DNA from: JACDBZ01 sp038233215
Lineage (GTDB): Bacteria; Chloroflexota; Limnocylindria; QHBO01
Length of the DNA stretch: 64,000 nucleotides
Direction of reading: 5' to 3'
Assembly: GCA_038233215.1 (NCBI GenBank)
Contig: JBBSML010000006.1
Coordinates: forward strand, 44,562 to 108,561
The first letter of the stretch is position 1. Each line of letters opens with the position of its first letter. The notes under the pieces were generated by a model, which ran no database searches, was not told the origin of the DNA, and worked only from the letters and a program-made list of their open reading frames with translations. This document shows, in pieces, positions 18,197 to 25,845 of this stretch. Both the position numbers and the translations under genes were made by a program.

Positions 18197-19384
18197 TCAG
18201 ATGACGTTGAACTCGGGGATCGGCGTACCGAGCGTGATCCGCTCATAGCCGAGCGGACGCAGATCGAGTGTCTCGTAGACGCCGGTCGCGATCCATTCCG
18301 CAACGGCTCGACCCACCGCCGGCGCCTGCTGGAGCCCGTGACCCGAGAACCCGTTCGCGAAGACGAGCTTCGTGATCTGCGGGTGTGGACCGATGATCGC
18401 GTTCGCGTCCAGCGTGTTGACCTCATAGTGGCCGGCCCAGGTGTCGAGTAGCCGCAGCCGATCGAAGGCCGGCACGCGATGGGCGAGCGTCGGCCACACG
18501 AACGACTCGAAGGGCGCCCGATCGGTCCCCAGATCGAGCGTGTCCGGGTCGGCGTCTCCGGGACGCGGTGAGAATCCGGCGATGTAGGTGGGTCCCTCCG
18601 GTCGGAAATAGACGCCCGAGGGATCGACCGTCAGCGGGGCCGCCCCGAGGCTGATGGGCGCCTCGACGTGATAGACGTTCCGTTTCCTCGGTCGGACCGG
18701 GAGCTCCAGGCCGGCCATCGCGGCAACCTCGGCCGCACGCGGGCCGGCCGCATTCACCACCCACTCGGCGCCGAGGAAGGAGCCGTCTGCAAGGTGGACC
18801 CCGCGGATGGAGTCGCCGTCGCGCTCCAGCGCGGTCACCTCTCCGACGCGTTCCTCGACACCCAGCGATCGAGCCTTGCGCCGAAAGCCCTGGAGCAGCG
18901 CGTAGGCATCGAACCACCCTTCGTCCGCGAGGCCAAGTGATCCACCAGCCAGGTCGTCCGTGTGCAGCCAGTTGAACCGATCGCTCAGTTCCGAAGGTGA
19001 GAGCAGGTGCACCGGAACGTCGTGCGCACGCTGAAGGGCGTGATTGTGCTCGAGCGCCTTCAGACCGGCATGGGTCGCCAGAAACAGGTAGCCGTTTTCG
19101 ACGAAGTCGAAGTCGGGGACTTCGCCGTCGACGGCGAGGTAACGGTCCGGGTGCTTGATGAGATCGACGCCGAAGCGGCTGATCTCGATGTTGAGCGCCG
19201 TACTGAACTGCAGGCGGATGCTTGCCGCGGACAGGGTGGTGGACGAGGTCCGGAAGGATGGATCTCGCTCGACGATGACGATCCGACCATCGAAGTCCGG
19301 CCGCGAGGCGAGGAAGGTTGCGATCGATGAGCCGATGATCGCGCCACCGACGATCACCACGTCCGCGTGCTCCGGATTCCTCAC
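18197..19384 (-). CDS. FAD-dependent oxidoreductase (DAO family, glycine/sarcosine oxidase-like)
   Basis: A 395-residue flavoprotein with an N-terminal Rossmann motif, DVVIVGGAIIGSS, followed by IVERD. The C-terminal family motif FANGFSGHGLQQAP is typical of the D-amino-acid oxidase/sarcosine oxidase superfamily (oxidative deamination or demethylation of amino acids and amines). The frame is open far upstream, but that part is antisense to the divergent oxidase. I choose GTG 19384 because a TAGCAT -10 box lies exactly seven bases before it. It shares a divergent palindromic promoter with a second DAO gene. The exact substrate is unknown. Confidence 0.85.
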   Translation of the reverse strand: MRNPEHADVVIVGGAIIGSSIATFLASRPDFDGRIVIVERDPSFRTSSTTLSAASIRLQFSTALNIEISRFGVDLIKHPDRYLAVDGEVPDFDFVENGYLFLATHAGLKALEHNHALQRAHDVPVHLLSPSELSDRFNWLHTDDLAGGSLGLADEGWFDAYALLQGFRRKARSLGVEERVGEVTALERDGDSIRGVHLADGSFLGAEWVVNAAGPRAAEVAAMAGLELPVRPRKRNVYHVEAPISLGAAPLTVDPSGVYFRPEGPTYIAGFSPRPGDADPDTLDLGTDRAPFESFVWPTLAHRVPAFDRLRLLDTWAGHYEVNTLDANAIIGPHPQITKLVFANGFSGHGLQQAPAVGRAVAEWIATGVYETLDLRPLGYERITLGTPIPEFNVI

Positions 19385-19391
19385 GCGCCCG

Positions 19392-19407
19392 ATGCTAGCG
19401 CTAGCAT
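19392..19407. promoter_or_regulatory. 16-bp perfect palindrome holding two divergent -10 boxes
   Basis: The sequence ATGCTAGCGCTAGCAT is its own reverse complement. On each strand it presents TAGCAT followed by exactly seven bases and then a start codon: ATG 19415 on plus, GTG 19384 on minus. Both divergent oxidases would then be transcribed leaderlessly from overlapping promoters; a dimeric regulator binding the palindrome would control both. Confidence 0.55.
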
Positions 19408-19414
19408 GGCCCGC

Positions 19415-20662
19415 ATGTCCGAGCCGATCGTACGCTTCGCCGATGCGCTCCCCGCGACGGCCGACGTGGTTGTCATTGGCGGCGGGATCATCGGTTGCGC
19501 GACCGCGTTCTTTGCCGCACGCGCGGGCTTGCGGGTCGTGGTGCTCGAACGCCGCGCGGCTTTGAGCACGCTCACCACCCCTGCCTCGACCGGCGCGTTC
19601 CGCCTTCAGTTCGACAACGCCGAGGAGATCGCCGTCGTCCGCGAGGGAGTCGAGCTGTTCGACGCGTTCGCCGACCGCACCGGTCTCCGCGATTGGGATC
19701 TCGGGTTGCGCCACGGCGGATATCTGTTCTGCTCGCTGACGGACGCTACCCTTGACCGCTCGCGGAGGCTCGTCAGGCGCCAGGCCGAATGGGGCCTGAC
19801 CGACGTCGAGCTGCTCTCGGGCGACGAGGCTCGCGCGCGCTGGCCGTGGCTCTCGCCCGACGTGCGTGGCGCGCGGTATCGCGCTGGCGATGGCTGGCTT
19901 GACGTCAAGCGGCTCACCGTCGGCTACGCGACCGCCGCGTCCAATGCGGACCGGATCCCGGACGCAATCCCCGGCGGCGGTGCCACGTTCGCGACGCGCG
20001 CCGGCGTGACCGAGATCATGCATGACGGCGACCGGGTCACCGGCGTTCGAACGCCGCGCGGCAATGTCGCAGCGGAGACGGTGATCGTTGCCGCCGGGCC
20101 GTTCACCGCCCGCGTCGCCGCACTGGCTGGCGTCGAGGTGGTCATCTGGCCCACGCGGCGACAGAAGTTGATCATCCCCGAGCTTCCCGAGGTGCCACCG
20201 GATGCGCCGATGACGATTGAAGAGGAGACGGCCGCTCATTGGCGTCCATCGATGCGCGGCTGCCTGGCGCTCTTCACGGACCCGAACGCGCAGCCGACCG
20301 AGCCGCATGACCCGGTGCCGATCGAGCACGACTGGGCGTTCGGCCTGCTGGATCCCGGCTCCGCCCATGCGCTGGCACGGATCGCGCCGTTCTGGCGACG
20401 CGCCTGGGCGGGAAGCGCGCCGTCCGTCCACTGGTTCATGCAGGCCGGGGAGTATGAGTACACGCCCGATCGGCGTCCCTACCTCGGACAGGTCGGGCCG
20501 GATGGGCTGTACCTGAACGGCGGCTATTCAGGACACGGCATCATGGCGGGTGCGGGCGGTAGCCGATTGGTGGTGGATCTGGTGACGGGGCAGGGGGACC
20601 GAGATGCGAATCCGTTCCGACCCGATCGATCATTCGACGCGCGCGAGCACGACATCCTGTAG
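19415..20662 (+). CDS. FAD-dependent oxidoreductase (DAO family)
   Basis: A 415-residue flavoprotein of the D-amino-acid/sarcosine oxidase superfamily. It has DVVVIGGGIIGCATAFFAAR near residue 15, VVLERR, a substrate-domain region, and YLNGGYSGHGIMAGAGGS near the C-terminus that closes the FAD site. It is divergent from a related oxidase and shares the intervening 16-bp palindrome. ATG 19415 (MSEPIVRF) lies seven bases after a TAGCAT; ATG 19406 lies inside the palindrome and is less likely. Substrate is likely an N-methyl or cyclic amino acid, by family only. Confidence 0.87.
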   Translation: MSEPIVRFADALPATADVVVIGGGIIGCATAFFAARAGLRVVVLERRAALSTLTTPASTGAFRLQFDNAEEIAVVREGVELFDAFADRTGLRDWDLGLRHGGYLFCSLTDATLDRSRRLVRRQAEWGLTDVELLSGDEARARWPWLSPDVRGARYRAGDGWLDVKRLTVGYATAASNADRIPDAIPGGGATFATRAGVTEIMHDGDRVTGVRTPRGNVAAETVIVAAGPFTARVAALAGVEVVIWPTRRQKLIIPELPEVPPDAPMTIEEETAAHWRPSMRGCLALFTDPNAQPTEPHDPVPIEHDWAFGLLDPGSAHALARIAPFWRRAWAGSAPSVHWFMQAGEYEYTPDRRPYLGQVGPDGLYLNGGYSGHGIMAGAGGSRLVVDLVTGQGDRDANPFRPDRSFDAREHDIL

Positions 20663-20713
20663 TGCCTCGAATCAGGTTGTGGTTCACGCACTCGCCATGC
20701 CAGTTCGCCGGTC

Positions 20714-20869
20714 TCAGGCCGGATCCATCCGCTCCACCCACGTGGACCGCCACTCCGGCGCGGGAAACTCCGGAGCATAAAAGCTCGTGGTCCGATGGAT
20801 CAGCCCGTCCTTCAGTCGGGCGAGGCGGCCGGCGTTGCGCGCACGACGGGCGTACTCCCGTCGGTTGAT
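20714..20869 (-). pseudogene. possible C-terminal remnant of a SnoaL-like/NTF2-fold protein
   Basis: On the minus strand, just after the TAG of the small ORF at 20870-20947 and in the same frame, an open stretch of about 51 codons reads RLARLKDGLIHRTTSF and then APEFPAPEWRSTWVERMD. The DG-K/L-I...PF-x-APEWR-x-xWVERM pattern is a familiar C-terminal end of SnoaL-like proteins. No start codon or N-terminal half is present, so I read it as a remnant. Confidence rests on pattern memory only. The rest of the 20663-20869 gap shows nothing else. Confidence 0.4.
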
Positions 20870-20947
20870 CTACAGCCCTACCAGTAACCAGCCGAAGACA
20901 CCTACGACTGCGCCGGTGATCGCGAGGAGAAGACGCTCGGTATCCAT
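20870..20947 (-). CDS. putative 25-residue single-span membrane peptide
   Basis: The ORF encodes MDTERLLLAITGAVVGVFGW plus LLVGL, almost entirely one hydrophobic helix with a charged N-terminus. A weak GAGAGA lies a few bases upstream and a TACGAT -10-like box further up. It is immediately followed in frame, after its TAG, by a SnoaL-like remnant. Such tiny membrane peptides are common in bacteria but unverified; it could also be chance. Confidence 0.4.
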   Translation of the reverse strand: MDTERLLLAITGAVVGVFGWLLVGL

Positions 20948-21019
20948 CTGGGTCTCTCAGTGCGTTGCCGTCGCATCGTAGTGCAACGGGACGGGGAACC
21001 TTTGTCATGAGACATCCCG

Positions 21020-22693
21020 TCAGTACGTCGGATCGTCGAGGAGCCATCGACCGTCGACTCGGACGAGCCGCCAGTAGCCGACGAACCGGCGGGATGAACC
21101 AGAGTCGTACGTTTCGGTGAAGTTGGCCTGCACCGTGGCCGTGGTCGCCGATTGGTCGGCGACGCGGAGCGTGTCGAACGTGATGCTCGCCGTGTTTGCA
21201 AAGCGGTTGTCCAGGTTTGCCTGCCGAGAGAATTCGCCCTTCATGCGTGCGCTCCAGAGGGCGTAGGCGTCATCGAACCGCCCCGCCGCCACGTTTGAAT
21301 AGAACGCCGCAACCGTGTCCCGCGGAGACCCACTGGCGACAGGGGCCGGAGTGTTCACGGCAGGTCTTGGGGTGGCGGTAGCTGCCGGAGGCCGAGGAGT
21401 GTCGGAGGGAGGTGCCGGCGTCGCGGCGGGCGTGGTCGTCGGCCCAGGCGTTGGCCCAGGCGTTGGCGTAGGCGTAGCCGTTGGCGTTGGCGTAGGCGTT
21501 GGCGTTGGCGTAGGCGTGGAAGGGGTCGCGATGGCGGTTGCGGTCGGGCTCGGGGAGGGGGTCGGATCGACCACCAGCTCGCCACCCGGCGGACCCTCGA
21601 CAATGCCGGTCAGGCCGTCGCCTCGGTCCCGCGAGATGAAGCGTCCGCCCAGGTAGCCACTGATGAGCAGAAACAGGAGCAGGACAGCCAGCGGCCAGGC
21701 GCGCGACAGTCCACGGCGCCGCTGCGGAGGGGTCCCGGCCGGCAATTCGGCAGCGGCCGGCAATTCGGCAGCGGCCGGCCTGACAGTAGGCTCGATGGAT
21801 GTCTCGGTGGGGAACGTGACCGGTGTCACGGCCGCGAGCGGGGCGCTGGAGCGCTCGAGCCAAGACAGCAGGGCCGCGTGCATGTTGCCGGCGGAGGCGT
21901 AGCGCTGCGCGGGATCGCGTGCCATGGCGCGCATGGCGATCGTGGCGAGCTCCCTCGGCAGGTCGTCGACCACCGTACGCGGGTCGGGTGTCGCCTGGCG
22001 CAGCCGAGCCGTGGCCACCGCGTAGGCGGAGTCGCCACGGAAGGGGCGCTGCCCGGTGAGCAGCTCGTAGAGAACGCAGCCCAGGGCATAGATGTCGCTG
22101 GCGGGGCCGACTCGCTCACCGCGCGCCTGCTCCGGGCTGAAGTATTCCACCGATCCGAGCGTGGCACCGGTCTTGGTCATGCTGTCCTCGCCGGTCGCCC
22201 GCGCGATGCCGAAGTCGGCGACCATTGCTCGGCCATCGGCTCCCAGCAGGATGTTTCCGGGCTTCACGTCCCGGTGGACGAGCCCCGCGTCGTGCGCTGC
22301 CCCCAGCGCAGCCGCTGAATCGGCGGCGAGGCGTGCTGCTCGCTCGGGCGACACGCGGCCCTCATCGGCGAGGAGCCGCGCAAGATCGCCACCCTCGACC
22401 AGCTCCATGACCATGTAGGGAGCGCCGTCGGTGCCAACGTCGTACACCAACACCACATTGGGATGGGAGACCGACGCCGCACGGCGCGCCTCGGCCTCGA
22501 AGCGCTGCACGAAGAGCGGATCTTCGCCGAGGTCGGCACGCATGACCTTCACGGCCACGGCTCTGTCGAGCTGTTCGTCGTGCGCGCGGTAGACCGTCGC
22601 CATGCCGCCCCGCCCGATCCGTTCCTCGAGGCGATAGCGACCGTCGATCTGGCGATCGGCCTCGGCGTCGGGCTGTTCCGATGGTCCGGTCAT
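21020..22693 (-). CDS. membrane Ser/Thr protein kinase with extracellular NTF2/DUF4878-like domain
   Basis: A 557-residue Hanks-type kinase. The N-terminal kinase domain (about 20-285) has IGRGGMATVYRA, the AVKVM lysine, VHRDVKPGNILL, VADFGIA and the SVEYFSPEQA activation segment. A juxtamembrane Pro/Ala-rich linker precedes one membrane span (about 335-355), then a long low-complexity Thr-Pro stretch. The C-terminal about 110-residue domain (DTVAAFYSNVAAGRFDDAYALW...GYWRLVRVDGRWLL) looks like an NTF2-fold DUF4878-type domain rather than PASTA. It probably senses an extracellular ligand and phosphorylates cytosolic targets. ATG 22693 gives a normal kinase N-terminus; the frame extends 33 codons further without family similarity. 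Confidence 0.88.
   Translation of the reverse strand: MTGPSEQPDAEADRQIDGRYRLEERIGRGGMATVYRAHDEQLDRAVAVKVMRADLGEDPLFVQRFEAEARRAASVSHPNVVLVYDVGTDGAPYMVMELVEGGDLARLLADEGRVSPERAARLAADSAAALGAAHDAGLVHRDVKPGNILLGADGRAMVADFGIARATGEDSMTKTGATLGSVEYFSPEQARGERVGPASDIYALGCVLYELLTGQRPFRGDSAYAVATARLRQATPDPRTVVDDLPRELATIAMRAMARDPAQRYASAGNMHAALLSWLERSSAPLAAVTPVTFPTETSIEPTVRPAAAELPAAAELPAGTPPQRRRGLSRAWPLAVLLLFLLISGYLGGRFISRDRGDGLTGIVEGPPGGELVVDPTPSPSPTATAIATPSTPTPTPTPTPTPTATPTPTPGPTPGPTTTPAATPAPPSDTPRPPAATATPRPAVNTPAPVASGSPRDTVAAFYSNVAAGRFDDAYALWSARMKGEFSRQANLDNRFANTASITFDTLRVADQSATTATVQANFTETYDSGSSRRFVGYWRLVRVDGRWLLDDPTY
21441..21518. repeat. 6/12-bp microsatellite encoding the Thr-Pro linker
   Basis: The plus strand repeats GGCGTT and GGCGTA units with a doubled GGCCCAGGCGTT at its left end. 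It encodes (TP)n between the membrane span and the outer domain of the kinase. In-frame hexamer gain or loss would change linker length without breaking the gene. Confidence 0.85.
21737..21778. repeat. two tandem copies of an 18-bp unit in the kinase gene
   Basis: GGCCGGCAATTCGGCAGC occurs twice head to tail (21737-21754 and 21755-21772) with six bases of a third copy. It encodes repeated AAELPA in the cytoplasmic linker of the kinase and is in frame, so copy-number change would be tolerated. Confidence 0.9.
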
Positions 22694-22810
22694 GGTGTCC
22701 AGAAGAAGCAGGTGCCGTACCACGATGTCGCAGTGACCGAGATGGTCGTGATGAGCGTCGTCGTGGGCTTTGTCGTTCGGACCTGGCACCAATGACCCGG
22801 ATGCAGGTCG

Positions 22811-24142
22811 TCAGCCCGTGGCGGGACGTGTCACGGCTGCGCGTACGCCGACCAGGTGCTCGGAGCCCCGTAGCCAGCGCAACGGGAGGAGGGCGATGAC
22901 CAGGAGACCGGCCGACACGAGCAGGAGTCCGTCGACACCCATCCACTCGGCGGCGCCGCCTCCGGCAAGCGAGCCGATCACCTGGCCGACGGCCAAGAAG
23001 ACCGAGTAGAGGCCCATGATCACGCCGCGGTCGGCGGGGTGTTCCTCGCTGATGTCAGCGAGCATGCCGAGTGCGGCGGGCGTCGCCCCGGCCAGGACGA
23101 AGAGACCGCCTCCGGCGACGAGCCCGAGAGCGATCCTCGCGACGACGCCCCAGGTTTCGGAATGGTTCAAGGCCACGGTCGCGGCGACCATGAGCAACCC
23201 GCCCCCGATCCCGATCGCCATGATTGTCGTGCGCCGATAGCGCTTGAACCGATTGCCCCAGTAGAACAGGCCGGCGAAGAAGACAACCATCGAGATGCCG
23301 AGACCGATGCTGACCTGGATCGGCGCAAAGCCTCCCATCAGCAGCTGGTCCTCGAACCCCGGTCGCCGATCGTCCACGAGCTGAAAGATCGATTGGCTGG
23401 TCCAAGCACCGAGAAAGGCGTTCACCGCGATCCAGGTGGGGGCCAACAGCCACACCGATCGGCTGGTCAGGACCTCACGGTATCGGCCCAGGCTGAAGCC
23501 GTGCGCTGCGCCCGTCACGCCGCCGGCACCGATCTCGCCCACTTCATGATCCGTGTCGGCCGGGGTGCCAGGGCGCGATTCGGTGACTCCATACCGGTAG
23601 ATGAGGAAGCTGACGCCGTACAGCACGGCGTTGAGATAGAACGCGTTGCGATCGAGCAGCTCCCAGAGTCCGCCGGCAGCCACGAGGCCCAGGCCGATGC
23701 CTGCCAGCGTGGCGGCCTCGAATTTCGCCACGGTTCGGCCGCGTAGGGACTCGTCGTGCGACGTCGCCAGCGCGATGAACCCCAGGATCGATGGGATTGA
23801 CGCCGCGGCAGCGGCTCCCTCCAGCCAGCGTGTGCCGCCCAGCAGGACGAGGTCGGTGGTCAGCGCTGTCATCACGACGCCCACGGCCCCGAAGATCGGG
23901 CCGATCTGCATGACAGGACGCGATCCGAACCGGTCAGACAGCATTCCGAACAGTGGGGACAGGACGAGCTCGGCGACGTAGAAGGCCGCCGCCAGCAGGC
24001 CTAGCTCGAAGGCAGTGACTTCGCGACCCGCACCGAATGCGTCGAGCTCGGCGAGGTAGTAGACGAGGAGCGCCCCGGTCAGGCCCGTGCTGAAGCGCAG
24101 GGTGAATGTGCCGATGAGGACGGCGTTGATCGAGCGACGCAT
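22811..24142 (-). CDS. major facilitator superfamily permease
   Basis: A 443-residue membrane protein with about twelve hydrophobic segments in two halves and a charged central loop (about 195-225). The loop after segment two reads FGMLSDRFGSRPVM, the MFS motif-A pattern G-x-L-S-D-R-x-G-x-R. It is a proton-coupled or facilitative transporter; substrate unknown, with drug efflux likely by resemblance. It stands alone between the kinase and the thioredoxin genes, and its stop lies 117 bases from the kinase start. I find no clear Shine-Dalgarno before ATG 24142. Confidence 0.87.
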   Translation of the reverse strand: MRRSINAVLIGTFTLRFSTGLTGALLVYYLAELDAFGAGREVTAFELGLLAAAFYVAELVLSPLFGMLSDRFGSRPVMQIGPIFGAVGVVMTALTTDLVLLGGTRWLEGAAAAASIPSILGFIALATSHDESLRGRTVAKFEAATLAGIGLGLVAAGGLWELLDRNAFYLNAVLYGVSFLIYRYGVTESRPGTPADTDHEVGEIGAGGVTGAAHGFSLGRYREVLTSRSVWLLAPTWIAVNAFLGAWTSQSIFQLVDDRRPGFEDQLLMGGFAPIQVSIGLGISMVVFFAGLFYWGNRFKRYRRTTIMAIGIGGGLLMVAATVALNHSETWGVVARIALGLVAGGGLFVLAGATPAALGMLADISEEHPADRGVIMGLYSVFLAVGQVIGSLAGGGAAEWMGVDGLLLVSAGLLVIALLPLRWLRGSEHLVGVRAAVTRPATG

Positions 24143-24209
24143 CGAATTACGAACGCGTCTGTGATGGACGAAGCGGCGACGGTCGGATCATCAGCGCGCA
24201 GTATGCCGA

Positions 24210-24242
24210 AACGCGCCCGCTCCACGAGGATGCGGGCGCGTT
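24210..24242 (-). terminator. intrinsic terminator after the ArsR-thioredoxin transcript
   Basis: AACGCGCCCGC (24210-24220) pairs perfectly with GCGGGCGCGTT (24232-24242), with an 11-base loop. Read on the minus strand the stem is followed by TTTCGG, a short T run. It lies 15 bases after the trxA stop. Confidence 0.6.
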
Positions 24243-24257
24243 GAAGCGGATGAGCCG

Positions 24258-24605
24258 TCAGGCGGGCGCGGCGTTCCCGAGGCTTGACAGGCCGAACGCT
24301 TCCTCGAGCGCCTCAACCGGTCGGAAGCCGACTGCGGCCTTCGGAGGCTCGCCAGGGGCGAAGAGGGCGACCGTGGGGATGCTCATGATTCCGTACTTCA
24401 TGGCCGTCTGCGGATTGGCGTCTACGTCGAGCTTGCGAACCTCGACGGTTCCCGCGTACTTGGCGGCAAGCTTCTCGATCTCGGGCGCGACCATGCGGCA
24501 CGGTCCGCACCACTCGGCCCAGAAGTCGACCACGACCGGCTTGTCACTCTGGAGCACTTCGGCCTCGAACGTTGCGTCGGTGACCTCTTGAACGTTGGCG
24601 GACAT
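24258..24605 (-). CDS. trxA: thioredoxin
   Basis: A 115-residue thioredoxin with the redox motif W32-C33-G-P-C36 in VVVDFWAEWCGPCRM and the cis-proline loop MSIPTVALF, of standard length and with a buried Asp27. It reduces protein disulfides in the cytosol and is recycled by thioredoxin reductase (not in this window). GGAGAG stands a few bases before ATG 24605. It follows the ArsR-type regulator gene by 29 bases on the same strand, so the two probably form one operon controlled by the operator at 24950-24965. A terminator follows. Confidence 0.95.
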   Translation of the reverse strand: MSANVQEVTDATFEAEVLQSDKPVVVDFWAEWCGPCRMVAPEIEKLAAKYAGTVEVRKLDVDANPQTAMKYGIMSIPTVALFAPGEPPKAAVGFRPVEALEEAFGLSSLGNAAPA

Positions 24606-24634
24606 CGGTTTCTCTCCTCTGGTGTGGCGCGGCG

Positions 24635-24928
24635 TCAGCCGGCCACCATCTGTAGCAATCGGTAGGCATCGAGGACACGGTTGTCCACGAGCCGATAGAA
24701 CACGGAATTTCCCTCGCGACGGGTGGCGACCAGACCTGCCGTCCGCAGTACGCCCAGGTGCTGACTCATGTTCGGCACCTGGCAGCCGACATCCCGCGAG
24801 AGATCGCTCACGCTGCGTTCGCCCGCAGCGAGCTGCTCGAGAACGCAGAGCCGCTTGGGATCGGCCATTGCACGAGCAATGCTCGCGGCGCGGACTCGGC
24901 TCTGTTCGGTGCTTGTCGTGGGTACCAT
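24635..24928 (-). CDS. ArsR-family transcriptional regulator
   Basis: A 97-residue winged-helix repressor with IARAMADPKRLCVLEQL, the recognition helix CQVPNMSQHLGVLRTAGLV and the wing RREGNSVFYRL. Members release DNA on metal binding or thiol oxidation. No ELCVCDL metal box is present, but Cys28 and Cys49 could act as a redox switch, which would suit the downstream thioredoxin gene. ATG 24928 is eight bases after a good -10 box, making the transcript leaderless. An inverted repeat over the -35 suggests autorepression. Confidence 0.9.
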   Translation of the reverse strand: MVPTTSTEQSRVRAASIARAMADPKRLCVLEQLAAGERSVSDLSRDVGCQVPNMSQHLGVLRTAGLVATRREGNSVFYRLVDNRVLDAYRLLQMVAG

Positions 24929-24936
24929 CGATTCCG

Positions 24937-24965
24937 AGTATCACACAACTTGCGCAACAACGCAA
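24937..24965 (-). promoter_or_regulatory. arsR-trxA promoter with overlapping operator
   Basis: Read on the minus strand: TTGCGT (-35, 24965-24960), a 17-base spacer, GATACT (-10, 24942-24937), eight bases, then ATG 24928. The inverted repeat TTGCG-N6-CGCAA at 24950-24965 covers the -35 and part of the spacer, the expected place for an ArsR repressor to block polymerase. Confidence 0.65.
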
Positions 24966-25036
24966 ATGAATTGGTCGGGTCAGCCTTCATGGATCGCGAC
25001 ACGCGAGTTGTCACGACGCGCTCGCATCCTGTGCTC

Positions 25037-25201
25037 ATGAACATTCTTCTCGACTGCGCCTGGTGCGGCGACGAGGTCGTCTTCTCCGTCAACGAGACCG
25101 ATGACGAGCTTGTCTGCGGCGCCTGCAACACGCACATGGCCTTCGCGCCCGACCCGACCATCACCTTCGCCCTGCTGTACGGGCCGGCCCGGGCCGCCTG
25201 A
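25037..25201 (+). CDS. small zinc-ribbon-like protein
   Basis: A 54-residue protein with two CxxC knuckles, CAWCGDEV near residue 7 and CGACN near residue 28, spaced as in a rubredoxin-type zinc ribbon. The rest is acidic then hydrophobic (FALLYGP). It is likely a small metal-stabilised protein of unknown role. It starts at ATG 25037, 108 bases from the divergent ArsR gene. No clear Shine-Dalgarno is seen; CATCCT six bases before the ATG could be a leaderless -10. A longer frame upstream (24758) is antisense to the ArsR gene and rejected. Confidence 0.6.
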   Translation: MNILLDCAWCGDEVVFSVNETDDELVCGACNTHMAFAPDPTITFALLYGPARAA

Positions 25202-25272
25202 CGTTTCAGCCGGACGAATAGCTCCGACGTTACTGAATCGGCACGCAGCATTAACGGCTCCGGCGCTCCGGT

Positions 25273-25779
25273 TCAGGATTCGGTGATCTCGATCGTGTCG
25301 ATTCGATCCCCGGGGTTGCGGTCGCGCTGCGGATCGCGCTCGCGCAGCGCCTGCACCACGTCCATCCCGTCGACGACGCGACCGAAGACGCTGTGCCGAT
25401 TGTCGAGGTGCGGCGTCGCCGCCAGGGTGATGAAGAATTGGCTGCCGTTCGTCCCCGCGCCGGCATTGGCCATCGAGAGCGTTCCGGCGCCGGCGTGACG
25501 CAGAGATGGATGGAACTCGTCGCCGAATTGGTAGCCCGGACCCCCCGTTCCGGTTCCGGTGGGATCTCCGCCCTGCGCCATGAATCCGGCGATCACGCGA
25601 TGGAAGGTCGTGCCGTCGTAGAAGCCTGCACGCGCGAGGTTGATAAAGTTCTCGACGGTGAGGGGAGCGCGGTCGGCGTACAGCTCGACTTTGATGTCCC
25701 CCTTCTCCGTCTTGAACTCGGCGCTGTATTTCTTCGTAAGGTCGAGATCACCCGAAGGTGAGCTGGGTCGGTCGGCCAT
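25273..25779 (-). CDS. peptidyl-prolyl cis-trans isomerase, cyclophilin type
   Basis: A 168-residue cyclophilin catalysing proline isomerisation during protein folding. Family blocks are clear: VENFINLARAGFYDGTTFHRVIAGFMAQGGDPTG, then LSMANAGAGTNGSQFFITL and HSVFGRVVDGMDVV. The Arg, Phe, Gln and His active-site residues (FHRVI, GSQFF, LDNRHSVFG) are all present. There is no signal peptide, so it acts in the cytosol. AGGAG lies upstream of ATG 25779. Its short N-terminal tail is typical of actinobacterial/Chloroflexi forms. Confidence 0.95.
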   Translation of the reverse strand: MADRPSSPSGDLDLTKKYSAEFKTEKGDIKVELYADRAPLTVENFINLARAGFYDGTTFHRVIAGFMAQGGDPTGTGTGGPGYQFGDEFHPSLRHAGAGTLSMANAGAGTNGSQFFITLAATPHLDNRHSVFGRVVDGMDVVQALRERDPQRDRNPGDRIDTIEITES

Positions 25780-25845
25780 CGGTTCTCCTGCGTGTGGATG
25801 CGAACTCAGATGCTACCGGACAATCCGACCTCCGGCAGCTCGTCG

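Noticed and set aside
19385..20431. Open minus-strand extension of the FAD oxidase
   Set aside because: It mirrors the divergent FAD oxidase on plus; the GTG at 19384 with its -10 box explains the real start.
21441..21518. Repetitive block considered as a CRISPR-like array
   Set aside because: Units are 6-12 bases with no spacers, and they code for a Thr-Pro linker in frame.
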